Shown: one piece after another, positions 18,149 to 27,524 of the stretch
How positions within the stretch are numbered: the stretch's first letter is position 1
Layout: every line of letters starts with the position of its first letter
Source: Methanoregula sp. UBA154
Lineage (GTDB): Archaea > Halobacteriota > Methanomicrobia > Methanomicrobiales > Methanospirillaceae
Reading direction: 5' to 3'
Assembly: GCA_002502245.1 (NCBI GenBank)
Contig: DAPW01000015.1
Span: 169,333-233,332 of the forward strand
Length of the DNA stretch: 64,000 nt
Translations under genes and position numbers: made by a program
The notes under the pieces: model-generated
What the model saw: the letters and a program-made list of their open reading frames with translations, nothing else
The model's database searches: none
Told to the model about the DNA's origin: nothing

Positions 18149-19054
18149 TCACAGCGCGAGCCGGACTTCCTTTGCCGCATCGCACATGTACTTCAGCTTC
18201 GCGTAGGCAGCCTCGCGGCTCCGCATCCGCAACCCGCAGTCCGGATCGATGAGCATGATCTTCGGGTCGAAGATCTCCACACCTTTCTCGATCCGCTTCC
18301 GGATCTCGGCCGTGCTCTCGATCCGGTCCGTTGTCGAGTCCACGCAGCCGTACCCGATCATCTTCCCGGCCAGGTCCCGGCGGGAGAGGAGGTCGAGGTT
18401 TGCCGGGTTGTTCGCGAACTCGAAGTCGAGCACGTTCACGTTGAACTTCAGGATCTCGTCGAGCACGTTGCCGAGGTTCCCGCAGACATGCATGCAGACC
18501 GGGATATGGAGACCGGCCGTAAACATTTCTACCGCCTGTTTTGCGATGGCAAGGTCGGCAATGCCGGTCGAGAGGATCGGCTCGTCGATCTGCAGGAGCG
18601 TGATCCCCGCGGCTTCGAGGGCCCGGGCCTCCGCGAGCAGGGCCGCGGCGAGGTCGGGCACCAGTTCCTCCTTGTTGCGGTACATCGGGGTACTGATGTG
18701 GAGTCCGTGGGCAAGCGTGGTCGGGCCGGTGATGATCCCTTTCACCTTCGGGGCTTTCGAGATCGCGTATTTCGTGTCCCCTACGGTGATCGGTCCGGCA
18801 GCGGGCTGAATCTTACCGATCACGTCCTGGTTCCGGATCCCCGGAAGATGCGATGCAAAGACACCGATCATATCCCCCCGTACCTGACCGTCCGAGATGA
18901 TATCGATCCCGGCCGCGAGCTGGTCGCCGACCGCGGTCTCGAGAGCAGGGCGGAGCGGATCAAAGATGCGCATGAAGCCCCCTCCTTTCACCACCGGGTA
19001 ACTGCCAACTACCGTTGTTGCCAGTACTTTATTGATAAAATATGCCTTTGCCAT
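18149..19054 (-). CDS. metE: Methionine synthase, archaeal core MetE type
   Basis: A 301-residue protein equal to the C-terminal catalytic half of cobalamin-independent methionine synthase. It transfers a methyl group to homocysteine to make methionine; in methanogens the donor is thought to be a methylcorrinoid rather than methyl-tetrahydrofolate. The zinc ligands are all present: His189 and Cys191 in CMHVCGN, Glu212 in FEFANN, and Cys273 in DPDCGLRMR. The N-terminal folate-binding half of bacterial MetE is absent, as is normal for the archaeal form. The start ATG at 19054 lies next to a 12-bp palindrome and about 20 nt from a TATA-like sequence, so the transcript is probably leaderless or nearly so. 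aspS ends 59 nt upstream. Confidence 0.9.
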   Translation of the reverse strand: MAKAYFINKVLATTVVGSYPVVKGGGFMRIFDPLRPALETAVGDQLAAGIDIISDGQVRGDMIGVFASHLPGIRNQDVIGKIQPAAGPITVGDTKYAISKAPKVKGIITGPTTLAHGLHISTPMYRNKEELVPDLAAALLAEARALEAAGITLLQIDEPILSTGIADLAIAKQAVEMFTAGLHIPVCMHVCGNLGNVLDEILKFNVNVLDFEFANNPANLDLLSRRDLAGKMIGYGCVDSTTDRIESTAEIRKRIEKGVEIFDPKIMLIDPDCGLRMRSREAAYAKLKYMCDAAKEVRLAL

Positions 19055-19055
19055 G

Positions 19056-19067
19056 GTGTCCGGACAC
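19056..19067 (-). promoter_or_regulatory. 12-bp perfect palindrome at the metE start, possible operator
   Basis: GTGTCCGGACAC lies one base before the metE start codon. A TATA-like TTCATAAA sits just upstream on the minus strand. A dimeric repressor bound here would block the transcription start. Confidence 0.4.
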
Positions 19068-19113
19068 TGTTTATGAAATTACAATCGATGCCGAAAAAGA
19101 AATAGTTTCGTGG

Positions 19114-20406
19114 TCAGGGTACGAGCCGGTGCATGTCGCGGGGAAAGAGCACCGCTTCCCGCACGTTTGAGAGCCCGAGCATGGTCATGACCAGCCGCTC
19201 GCCGCCAAGGCCCCAGCCTGCATGGGGCGGCATGCCGTACCGGAACGGGCGGAGGTAGAACTCGAAGGACTCGGGGTTGAGCCCCTTTGTTTTGATCTGC
19301 TGCACGAGTTTTTCGTACCGGTGCTCCCGCTGGGCGCCGCTCGAGAGTTCCATTCGCGGGTGCATCAGGTCGAATGCCTTGCAGATCGAGGGGTCATGCT
19401 CGTACTGCATGGCATAGTAGGGCCGGATCTCGGACGGCCAGTCAACGATGAAGTAATGGCCGCCCATCTCCGCGCCGATTGCCCGCTCGGCTGCCGGGCT
19501 GATGTCATCGCCGTACTGGATCGGGTCCTCGATCCCCTTCTTCGCGATCTCGATGGCCTCGGCATAGGGAAGCCGGGGGAACGGGGTCTTTGGCACGGTG
19601 AAATCGGTAATTTCGAGATTGGCAAGCTGGCCCGGGCAGGAGCGCTCCACATACTCGTAGGTCTTCACGATAAGGTCTTCGAGGATTCGCATGACCTCGA
19701 GGTGGTCGGTAAACGAGACCTCGATATCAATGCTCGTGGCCTCGTTGAGGTGCTTGGTGGTATTGTGCTCTTCCGCCCGGAAGATCGGGCCGATCTCGAA
19801 CACCTTCTCGCACCCGGCAGCCATCATCATCTGCTTGTATAGCTGCGGGCTCTGGTTCAGGAACGCCTCCTTGTCGAAGTATGCGATCGGGAAGAGCTCG
19901 GTCCCACCCTCGGTTGCTGCCGCCACGATCTTCGGCGTGGTAATCGCCGTGAATCCCTCGTGGTGGAAGTACTGGTTGATGGCATGCATCACGGCAGAGC
20001 GGATCTCGAAGACTGCCGCAACGCGGGGCCGCCGCACGTCGAGGAAGCGGGCGTCAAGCCGGGTATCGAGTTCGACCGGTACTTTCTCGGACACATCGAG
20101 CGGCAGCGGTGTCTCGGCAAGGCTGATGATCTCGATCGTATCGGGCACGAGTTCTCGGCCGCCGGGCGCTTTCTCAATGGCCTTGACCGTTCCGGCAACC
20201 CGTACCACCGATTCACGGGAGACTGCTTTCACCGCAGCAAGAACTGCTTCTGAAACTTTCTTTTTCGGGACGGTCACCTGGATGATGCCGGTCCGGTCGC
20301 GGACGAGTACGAAGGCGAGACCGCCGAGGTCCCGGACCTCATGGACCCAGCCGCAGACCTCCGCGGAACCGGTTGCCGGTGTTACTTTGTTGATAGGGAT
20401 GCGCAT
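19114..20406 (-). CDS. aspS: Aspartate--tRNA(Asp/Asn) ligase
   Basis: A 430-residue class IIb aminoacyl-tRNA synthetase of the archaeal/eukaryotic AspRS type (bacterial AspRS is about 590). The N-terminal OB-fold anticodon-binding domain spans about residues 1-100 (CGWVHEVRDLGGLAFVLVRD). The catalytic domain shows motif 2 (FEIGPIFRAEEHNTTKHLNE) and motif 3 (GLGGERLVMTMLGLSNVREA). Methanogens that lack AsnRS use a non-discriminating AspRS that also charges tRNA(Asn), with GatCAB correcting the product; whether that holds here is inference. The start ATG at 20406 opens directly into the OB-fold. metE follows 59 nt downstream on the same strand. Confidence 0.94.
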   Translation of the reverse strand: MRIPINKVTPATGSAEVCGWVHEVRDLGGLAFVLVRDRTGIIQVTVPKKKVSEAVLAAVKAVSRESVVRVAGTVKAIEKAPGGRELVPDTIEIISLAETPLPLDVSEKVPVELDTRLDARFLDVRRPRVAAVFEIRSAVMHAINQYFHHEGFTAITTPKIVAAATEGGTELFPIAYFDKEAFLNQSPQLYKQMMMAAGCEKVFEIGPIFRAEEHNTTKHLNEATSIDIEVSFTDHLEVMRILEDLIVKTYEYVERSCPGQLANLEITDFTVPKTPFPRLPYAEAIEIAKKGIEDPIQYGDDISPAAERAIGAEMGGHYFIVDWPSEIRPYYAMQYEHDPSICKAFDLMHPRMELSSGAQREHRYEKLVQQIKTKGLNPESFEFYLRPFRYGMPPHAGWGLGGERLVMTMLGLSNVREAVLFPRDMHRLVP

Positions 20407-20595
20407 CAGTATCCTGTATCTATGGGCCGGGGAGGGTAATGGAGTTTATGGGAGAGCGGTGTGCAGGAACGGAAGCAGGTCCTGAGCGGATATGCCGTGT
20501 TTGGCTGGCAGTCCACCCGTACGAGCAGGATTCCCGCGTTGGTTATGCCACAACCAATATATTTCCTCTCCCCCCAACTACCCATGGTAATTCTT

Positions 20596-21168
20596 ATGGC
20601 AGATGAATCAACCAAACCAACTCAACCAATAGAGCCGGCTCAGCCGGCACCGCAACCGGCACCACAGCCTGCTCCCAAGACCGTGGTGATCAAGGAAAAG
20701 AAGGGATGGGGCCTCGGCACCAGGATCCTGCTCTGGCTCATTGCGATCGTGGTCATTGTTGCCGTTCTCGCGTTTCTGACCATCTCTGTCTCCGTGCTCG
20801 ACCAGCCGGCCGGGAACTCGTTCCCGTTCACCACCTCGTACCGCGTCTCCCTGCCTGATGGTGAACCGGTCACGATTGGGAACAGCAGGATCATTGTCCT
20901 GACCATGGGCAATGAAGTGGATACTTCAGTTGACGGCAGCAAGGAGCGTCTCGCAATCGGCCAGGAGCGTTTGATCAGTGCACGCTATGCCCGCATCTCA
21001 GCACTCGGTATTCCGATCATGGACACGGACTTCCAGATCGTGCTGAAATACATCGGCCCTTCCGGGACCAACGCCCTGTTCGATATGCGGATCATGACCT
21101 CCCGGCAGGTACCGGAGATACTCATCCGGAACATTATCCCGCCGGGCATGGGTGCCCAGCCGATTTAA
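20596..21168 (+). CDS. Membrane-anchored hypothetical protein with Pro/Gln-rich N terminus
   Basis: About 190 residues. A cytoplasmic, low-complexity N terminus with repeats of PAPQPAP precedes one hydrophobic helix (about residues 43-65), and the remaining 125 residues form an extracellular beta-rich domain. No family is recognised. The start is uncertain: ATG 20596 begins MADESTK, while ATG 20584, 12 nt upstream, lies about 25 nt from a TATA-like CAATATATTT (20554-20563) and could begin a leaderless mRNA. It converges on the beta-propeller gene, with only 15 nt between the stop codons. Confidence 0.7.
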   Translation: MADESTKPTQPIEPAQPAPQPAPQPAPKTVVIKEKKGWGLGTRILLWLIAIVVIVAVLAFLTISVSVLDQPAGNSFPFTTSYRVSLPDGEPVTIGNSRIIVLTMGNEVDTSVDGSKERLAIGQERLISARYARISALGIPIMDTDFQIVLKYIGPSGTNALFDMRIMTSRQVPEILIRNIIPPGMGAQPI

Positions 21169-21185
21169 AAAAAAATATTTTTTTT
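21167..21185. terminator. Bidirectional A/T-run terminator
   Basis: Nine A, then TA, then eight T lie between two convergent genes and overlap both stop codons. Each strand reads an oligo-T tract, so one element can end both transcripts. Confidence 0.65.
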
Positions 21186-23316
21186 ACTCTGCCAGCATCG
21201 GGGGGTAGAGCACGTCGCCAGTTTCTGGCAGCGGGATCGTCCTGATGGTGGTGTTGATGGCTGAGAGAGAGTTCGCCTTGATCTGTTTTGCCGAGAGGGT
21301 GTAGAGCACGTCACCGATGTAGAGCGAGCGCTTTACCTCGCTCTGCGAGCTGCCGTACCAGTAGTACTGGTCGCTGCCGGTACCGTGTTCCACGGTTCCA
21401 CGGAGGACAAAGCCGGTCTCCGGCGTGAGCCCGAAGACGTACGCCCCGTACCAGATGTTCTGCCGGCCGATCCCGTATTTCTCGTCATACACTACGGGTT
21501 CGTTCTTCACGACCCGGGCCGGGATCACGAGCAGGTTCTTTCCCTTGTCGAACAGGAACGCCTTGTGGTCCGAGAGGGCTGCCGAGTCCGAGCCAGGGTC
21601 ACCGATCTCGACCTTGTCGAGCTGTTTCGGGTTGTCGACATCGCTCACGTCAAAGAGGGCGAGCTTGATGCCCTTTGTCGAGACGCCGCCCCACTCGTTT
21701 GTCCCGGTCTCCTTGCCGATGCCGATGATATGGGTGGCATCGTAGGGATGGAGGTAGTCCGAGTAACCCGGGATCTTGAGCTTGCCGAGGATCTTCGGGG
21801 CCGTCGGGGTCGAGAGATCTATCACGAAGAACGGGTCGATCCGCTTGAAGGTGACCATATAGAGCCGGTCGCCAATGAAGCGCGTCGAGTAGATGGTCTC
21901 CTGTTCGGCGATGTGGGTCAGCGAGCCGATCGTCTTCATGCCGGAGTCCAGCACAAAGACACTGTTGTACTCGTACGAGCCCCGGGTTGTGTACACGTTC
22001 GAGGTGGTCGCAACGCGGAGGTTATTCCTGTACTCGTCCATCGAGAACTGGTTCTTGAGGATGCCGGGCACTTCGCCCCGGGCAGCGTAGCTGATGGCGC
22101 CGTTGCTGATCGCGATCTTGTGGATGGCGGTCGTGGTCTGGTCGATCTCTTTTCTCTGAATCGATTCCTGCTCGGCGTTCTTCAGTTTTTCAAGGTAATC
22201 CTGTTTCTCCGCCTCGCTCATCCGGTTGAAGTCCTCCCAGAGCACCGGTGCGGAAACACCGGACGAGGAAACAGCCGCCCCGCTTCCTGCAACGTCAATA
22301 TCGATGAGCGGCCGGGGGGGCACTGAGCGGTAGATGTTGTGGTACTTCTGGTACGTGATGTACATCGCGTTCTCCGACACGTACATGATGTTGCTGCTGC
22401 CCACGAGGTAGGTCCTGGCCTCCTTCTCTTTTGCGCTGCCGGTGTCGAAGGATGATATCGTGGTGAAGGCGTACTGGCGTTCGGGGTTGTCGAAGTAGTA
22501 GACATCCGGTGCGATCACGGTCCTTGATCCTTCCCTGACAACGGGCACAATGATCGGGTCCCGGTTGTAGGTGTACACCTGCTCGCGGGTGACAAGATAA
22601 AGGCTCGAGCCGATCAGCCGGGCATCGATATAGTCGCCGTCAATCGTGAAGTCTTTCAGCACCTTCGGGTGGGCGCGGTCGCTGATATCGTAGAAGATTG
22701 CGTGGGTCACCGGCAGGGTATTGCGGTAATAGTAGTACGGCATGGCCTTCATCTCCGGAACGGTGGCAACGCTGTCACCGGAAGACAGGGTGTCAGAATC
22801 CTCTGTTCCCGTGACAAAGAGCACGAGCCGGTTCCCGTTAATGAAGATGTCCCGGGGAGAGTCTGCAATCTCGGTCCTTGAGACAACCGCGGCGGATGCA
22901 GCCGGGTACGCGTCCACGATCGCGAGCGTCTGGCCGGATATCACGTAGATGTACTTGCCGTCGTTCTTGACGAAATCCGGCTCATCAACGCCGGCGACCT
23001 GTATGTTCGTGGTGGAGTAATCCGCGGAACCGACGGAAGGTGCCGGGACGCCCATCCCCTTGGCGGCGGACTCGGCCGTTGCTGCCTGGGGGATCACCAC
23101 ATCCCGCCCGACCCAGTTCCCGCCGTAGGCATAATCATCGGCTGCCGCGAGGGCAGTGTTGTTCTCGATGTACTCGCGGATCTCGTCCGCTGAACTGAAC
23201 TTTTTGATATCCCCCGCAACAGCAGGCACCACGCCGGTCCCCGCACAGCCGGCAGCAATGGCTGCGGCGAGCACGAGGAGGGCGAGAACGACGAGGGGAA
23301 ACGCGCTTCGTGTCAT
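21184..23316 (-). CDS. Secreted lipoprotein with beta-propeller domain (COG4880 type)
   Basis: A 710-residue exported protein. The signal peptide ends at a lipobox (AIAAGC, Cys24), predicting lipid anchoring. The body matches the family described as secreted proteins with a C-terminal beta-propeller distantly related to WD-40 repeats: VAGVDEPDFVKNDGKYIYVI near residue 110, and recurring blades such as TRFIGDRLYMVTFKRIDPFFVIDLS and YSDYLHPYDATHIIGIGKE. A helical insert with charged residues (about 355-385) interrupts the propeller. The substrate or partner is unknown; propellers usually bind proteins or sugars. The gene is a single minus-strand unit ending at a shared terminator with the plus-strand neighbour. 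Confidence 0.85.
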   Translation of the reverse strand: MTRSAFPLVVLALLVLAAAIAAGCAGTGVVPAVAGDIKKFSSADEIREYIENNTALAAADDYAYGGNWVGRDVVIPQAATAESAAKGMGVPAPSVGSADYSTTNIQVAGVDEPDFVKNDGKYIYVISGQTLAIVDAYPAASAAVVSRTEIADSPRDIFINGNRLVLFVTGTEDSDTLSSGDSVATVPEMKAMPYYYYRNTLPVTHAIFYDISDRAHPKVLKDFTIDGDYIDARLIGSSLYLVTREQVYTYNRDPIIVPVVREGSRTVIAPDVYYFDNPERQYAFTTISSFDTGSAKEKEARTYLVGSSNIMYVSENAMYITYQKYHNIYRSVPPRPLIDIDVAGSGAAVSSSGVSAPVLWEDFNRMSEAEKQDYLEKLKNAEQESIQRKEIDQTTTAIHKIAISNGAISYAARGEVPGILKNQFSMDEYRNNLRVATTSNVYTTRGSYEYNSVFVLDSGMKTIGSLTHIAEQETIYSTRFIGDRLYMVTFKRIDPFFVIDLSTPTAPKILGKLKIPGYSDYLHPYDATHIIGIGKETGTNEWGGVSTKGIKLALFDVSDVDNPKQLDKVEIGDPGSDSAALSDHKAFLFDKGKNLLVIPARVVKNEPVVYDEKYGIGRQNIWYGAYVFGLTPETGFVLRGTVEHGTGSDQYYWYGSSQSEVKRSLYIGDVLYTLSAKQIKANSLSAINTTIRTIPLPETGDVLYPPMLAE

Positions 23317-23691
23317 GATTGATCAATGACCTTTTGGGAGCCAAGCTCATCAATCTGGCGTTGACTGCGAAAAATTTGGAAGTATGGATAATCGTTATGC
23401 GGGATGCTCTGCAGAAATCATTTTTGGAACTTCTGACACTCCCTCGGGAATCCCCGCTGCCGGGGCATCCCCCCATTGCGATGAGGGGCGATCACCGGCG
23501 ACTTACCCCGGGCACCTTCCTGCACCCCGCCCCCATGGGGACTCGTGGCGCAAGAGGGGATCATACCCCTTGAAAAACCACGTTATAGAATCTGAAAGAT
23601 TCCAGCCCGTTATTCCGGAGCAGATCATCGGGACCCCCTTCCCTCCTCCATATCTTGAAGTGAAGTGCGGCCAACATAGATCCGGCATACC
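23317..23691. other. Intergenic region holding repeat B, copy 1
   Basis: No gene is supported. The divergent promoters of the beta-propeller gene and the CDF gene must lie here. The middle is taken by a repeat B copy (separate entry). Confidence 0.5.
23464..23590 (+). repeat. Dispersed repeat B, copy 1
   Basis: About 125 bases matching 41146-41277 and, inverted, 58047-58178. Conserved blocks in order: GGCATC..CCCATTGCGAT, CCCC..GGGG, GGTGGCGCA or CGTGGCGCA, and TACCCCTTGAAAAACCACG. It is non-coding and lies between divergent genes. Confidence 0.7.
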
Positions 23692-24663
23692 ATGAGTCCG
23701 CCCCTGGAAAAAGCATCGCTTGACCGGCTCAAGCAGGATACAGCACGTCTCTCGGTCCTCTCCAATATAGGCCTTGTCCTGATGAAGTTTGTTGTCGGGT
23801 TTGGGATCGGCTCGGTCAGCATCATCTCGGAAGCCATCCACTCATCCATGGACCTGATCGCAGCGGTAATTGCCTTCTTCTCCGTGCGGAAATCCGCAGA
23901 GCCCCCCGACGCAGCCCATTCGTTCGGCCACGGGAAGTTCGAGGACCTGTCAGGGCTCATCGAGGCCCTGCTCATCTTCGTGGCCGCGATCCTGATCATC
24001 TGGGAAGCGGCCAGAAAGCTGCTCGGCCATACCTCGGTAGAGCTGCAGCCGGAAATGATCATCTTCGGTATCGCGGTGATGGGGATATCAGCGCTGGCGA
24101 ACTGGTACGTCTCCCACCGCCTCTTCGTTGTAGCAAAAGAGTCTGAGTCCATTGCGCTCGAGAGCGATGCGTGGCACCTGCGGACCGATATCTATACCTC
24201 GCTCGGCGTTTTTGCCGGCCTGATCCTTATCACGATCACCGGGAACCCGATCTTCGACCCGCTCGTTGCGCTCTGTGTTGCAGTCGTGATCATGAAGGCC
24301 GCCTATGACCTGACAAAACGGTCACTCACCGATCTCAGCGATCACAGTATTCCGGAAACAGATGAAAAGCGGATCAGGGAGATCATCTGCGAGCACTCCA
24401 GCATCTATGCCGGGTTCCATGACCTGAAGACCCGGCGCTCGGGGCCGGAGATCTTCATCGAGTTCCATCTCGTGGTTCCGGGGGAAATTCCCGTTGCCCA
24501 GTCCCACGACCTGACAGACCATCTCGAATCCGACTTGAATATTGAGTACCCGCGGGCAACGATCACCATCCATGTCGAGCCCTGCACCGGGGGGAAATGC
24601 AACCGCTGCGGGGAATTCTGCACATTTAGCAAGAAGAACCCCCTCAAAAAAGCACCGGAATAA
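23692..24663 (+). CDS. CDF family transporter with Cys-rich tail
   Basis: A 323-residue cation diffusion facilitator, paralogous to the one at 7545-8498 but from another branch. TM2 carries SEAIHSSMDL and the next loop HSFGHGKFEDLSG, both close to zinc/iron CDF proteins. After the cytoplasmic domain with its HDLKTRRSG segment comes an unusual tail: four cysteines in CTGGKCNRCGEFC (C-x4-C-x2-C-x3-C), which could bind a thiophilic or Zn2+ ion and act as metal sensor or donor; this is inference. Start ATG 23692. It lies back-to-back with the beta-propeller gene and converges on the P-type ATPase ending at 24755. Confidence 0.88.
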   Translation: MSPPLEKASLDRLKQDTARLSVLSNIGLVLMKFVVGFGIGSVSIISEAIHSSMDLIAAVIAFFSVRKSAEPPDAAHSFGHGKFEDLSGLIEALLIFVAAILIIWEAARKLLGHTSVELQPEMIIFGIAVMGISALANWYVSHRLFVVAKESESIALESDAWHLRTDIYTSLGVFAGLILITITGNPIFDPLVALCVAVVIMKAAYDLTKRSLTDLSDHSIPETDEKRIREIICEHSSIYAGFHDLKTRRSGPEIFIEFHLVVPGEIPVAQSHDLTDHLESDLNIEYPRATITIHVEPCTGGKCNRCGEFCTFSKKNPLKKAPE

Positions 24664-24754
24664 TCCGGGGGTTCACCGCGTTTTCCGGATCAGAATTCCG
24701 CTCCCGGCGATTATCCGGAAGACGGGCACGGGGAAAATCCCACGCTCCTTGGGG

Positions 24755-27304
24755 CTATGTTCCGTTTCCTCTCCCCCTGCTCCAGTACTTGTAGATTTCA
24801 AACCAGATGATGCTCAGCACACCGGCACCGGCACATACTGCAAGATCGATGAACGGTACCGGGGCAAACCGGAAGAGGTCCCGGAGTACCTGGACATACA
24901 GGACAAGGAAGAGGCTGGTTAAGGTTCCGGCAAAGACCCAGGTGAGTGCCTTATTGGGGGTACGGAGCGTCTCAAAGATCGTCGCCGACCAGGATCGGTT
25001 GGTCAGGATCAGGGAAAGGTTTGCGATCACGATCGTGGTAAAGGTCAGGGTCCGCACCTGTGCTTCATCAAATCCCCTGCCCGGCGCGGTGATATAAACC
25101 CAGAGGATGAAGGCGAGGACAACAAAGCCCTGGAGCAGGCTCAAAGCAAGATTCTTTCTTGTGAACAACCCTTCCTCCTTCCGGCGGGGCGGGCGGTTCA
25201 TCACGTCCGCCTCCTCCTTTTCCGATTCGAACACGATCGAGCAGGCAGGATCGATGATCAGTTCAAGGAAGACAATATGCACCGGCAGCAGGATAAGGGG
25301 CATGTTGAAGAGAACGGGGATAAGGGACATGCCGGCGATCGGCACATGGACCGAGAGGATGTACGCCATCGCTTTTTTCAGATTGTCAAAGACCCTCCTC
25401 CCCAGCCGGACCGCTGAAACGATCGACGTAAAATTGTCATCCAGGAGAACCAGCGAGGAGGCCTCACGGGCAACATCCGTTCCCCTCCCGCCCATGGCAA
25501 TGCCGATATCCGCGGATTTCAGCGCGGGCGCATCGTTCACGCCGTCACCGGTCATTGCCACGACCTCGCCATTCGCTTTCAGGGCATCGATGATATGGAG
25601 TTTCTGCTCGGGAACGACCCGGGCAAATATCGTAAAACTGCCGATATGCTGCCAAAGATCCTCGGTGCTCATCACCTCCAGTTCGGCGCCGGTGATACAG
25701 TGATCGGCCCCGGCAAGACCGATCTGCCGGGCGATATTCATTGCCGTGAGCGGGTAGTCCCCGGTGATCATGATCACCCGGATCCCGGCAGAATAGCAGA
25801 CGTGTACTGCTTCTTTGATCTGTGGGCGGACCGGGTCGGCAAACCCGATGAGACCGAGGAAGGTGAAGGTGAAATCGTGCTGCTCCCCGGGCAGCCGCAG
25901 GTGGGTGAACGATGCTTTCGCCACCCCCAGCACCCGGAGCCCCTCAGAAGCCATGACGTTGATTTGTTCATCGAGTGCCTGCATCTGTATTGTATCGTAA
26001 TGGCAGAGATCGGCAATGGCTTCCGGTGCCCCTTTTGCTGCAATGATATAGTCGTTCCCGTCCGGTGACCTCCAGACATTGGACATCGCGAGGAGCTCCG
26101 GCGCGAGCGGGTATTCCTGGACCAGTTCCCAGTTCTGGTGGATATGCTCGGTCTTCCCGAAATCTCCGTCCTTGAGCCGGTGCAGAGCCCGTTCCATCGG
26201 GTCGAAGGGATCCCGTTTACTGGCGAGGATGGAATATTCAGCCAGTTCATGGCAGATCTCCGGCACGGAATTGGATCCCGTATCGTGGGAACATATCTGC
26301 CCCCCGGCAAAATAGGTCCGGACTGCCATGCGGTTCTCGGTGAGCGTCCCGGTCTTGTCCACGCAGAGCACGGTTGCCGAACCCAGGGTCTCGATAGCCG
26401 ATACCTGCCGGGTGAGCACGTTTTTCTGGGAGATCCTCCATGCGCCAAGGGCGAGGAACACGGTCAGGACAACGGGGAACTCTTCCGGCAGGATCGCCAT
26501 GGCAAGCGTGATGCCGGCAAGGAATCCTTCCAGCCAGTTGTGCCGGGAAAGACCGTATACAACAACGATGGTCGCGCACAGGAAAAGGCCGATAAGAGCG
26601 ATGGTCCGGACAATTCTCGTGATCTCCGTTTTCAGCCGGGTATCCCCCCGCTCTACAGTCTGCAGGACCGCGCCGATCTTTCCCATCTCGGTCCGTGGCC
26701 CGGTAGCCCTGACCTCGGCAAGCCCCTGGCCCTGCACAACAAGTGTCCCGGAGAAGACCGTTGGCTGGTCGTCGCCTCCGGGCCGGTCGGTGAGAGTACC
26801 CTTGTTCCAGGGAATTTTTCTGACCGGGACCGATTCCCCGGTCAGGAGGGATTCGTCAACCTGCACGTTATTGGAAAACAGGAGGACACCGTCAGCCGGC
26901 ACGCGATCGCCTTCTGCAAGGATGAGCATGTCGCCGCAGACAACCTCGCGGCCGGGGATCCGCTTCTGTTCGCCATCCCGGATGACGAGTGCCCGCGGGC
27001 TGGAGAGGTTCCGCAACGCCTCCAGCGCCCGCTCGGTCTTCTGCTCCTGGTAGACGGTTATGCCGATGATGAGGATGACAAAGCTCATCAGCATCATGCC
27101 CTCGGAGATGTCGCCAAGGATAAAATAGATGAGCCCGCTCGCAACGAGCAGGATGAACATCGGCTCACGGATGACTTCAAGGATTATCCCGAGAATGCTG
27201 CGTTGTTCTGATTCGGGAAGCTCATTGTATCCTTCGGTCCGGAGTTTTTCCGCCGCTTCCTGACCGGACAGGCCGGCAACCGAATCGATGTCGAACAGTT
27301 TCAT
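24755..27304 (-). CDS. P-type cation-transporting ATPase (P2-like), second copy
   Basis: An 849-residue P-type ATPase with the whole set of motifs: TGES in the actuator domain, DKTGTLTEN (Asp near 316), TGDYPLTA and TGDGVNDAPALK. The TM4 site reads PEEFP rather than the PEGLP of SERCA-type pumps, a feature shared with the ATPase at 3662 (PEELP), so both belong to the same prokaryotic P2 branch; cation identity is uncertain and could be Ca2+. Four C-terminal helices follow, with PVHIVFLELIIDPACSIVFE as a metal-binding helix. GAGGAGG lies 13 nt upstream of the ATG at 27304. It is divergent from the membrane protein at 27525. Confidence 0.9.
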   Translation of the reverse strand: MKLFDIDSVAGLSGQEAAEKLRTEGYNELPESEQRSILGIILEVIREPMFILLVASGLIYFILGDISEGMMLMSFVILIIGITVYQEQKTERALEALRNLSSPRALVIRDGEQKRIPGREVVCGDMLILAEGDRVPADGVLLFSNNVQVDESLLTGESVPVRKIPWNKGTLTDRPGGDDQPTVFSGTLVVQGQGLAEVRATGPRTEMGKIGAVLQTVERGDTRLKTEITRIVRTIALIGLFLCATIVVVYGLSRHNWLEGFLAGITLAMAILPEEFPVVLTVFLALGAWRISQKNVLTRQVSAIETLGSATVLCVDKTGTLTENRMAVRTYFAGGQICSHDTGSNSVPEICHELAEYSILASKRDPFDPMERALHRLKDGDFGKTEHIHQNWELVQEYPLAPELLAMSNVWRSPDGNDYIIAAKGAPEAIADLCHYDTIQMQALDEQINVMASEGLRVLGVAKASFTHLRLPGEQHDFTFTFLGLIGFADPVRPQIKEAVHVCYSAGIRVIMITGDYPLTAMNIARQIGLAGADHCITGAELEVMSTEDLWQHIGSFTIFARVVPEQKLHIIDALKANGEVVAMTGDGVNDAPALKSADIGIAMGGRGTDVAREASSLVLLDDNFTSIVSAVRLGRRVFDNLKKAMAYILSVHVPIAGMSLIPVLFNMPLILLPVHIVFLELIIDPACSIVFESEKEEADVMNRPPRRKEEGLFTRKNLALSLLQGFVVLAFILWVYITAPGRGFDEAQVRTLTFTTIVIANLSLILTNRSWSATIFETLRTPNKALTWVFAGTLTSLFLVLYVQVLRDLFRFAPVPFIDLAVCAGAGVLSIIWFEIYKYWSRGRGNGT

Positions 27305-27524
27305 GGGTGCCGGTCCTCCTCATCATAGAGATACACCGGTGAAACGATAAAAGGGTGCCGAATGAGTGCAGGAATGGTACCTCCCTGGTTTATACAGCGG
27401 TATCCCCGATAAACAAGTACCCTCCCGTGTCCAGGCTTACCGGGATATATTTCGGAATTCCCCGTGTTCAGGGAGTAAAATACTATGTAGATTAAGGCCT
27501 AAGGTAAAAAGAAGGTGAATCATA

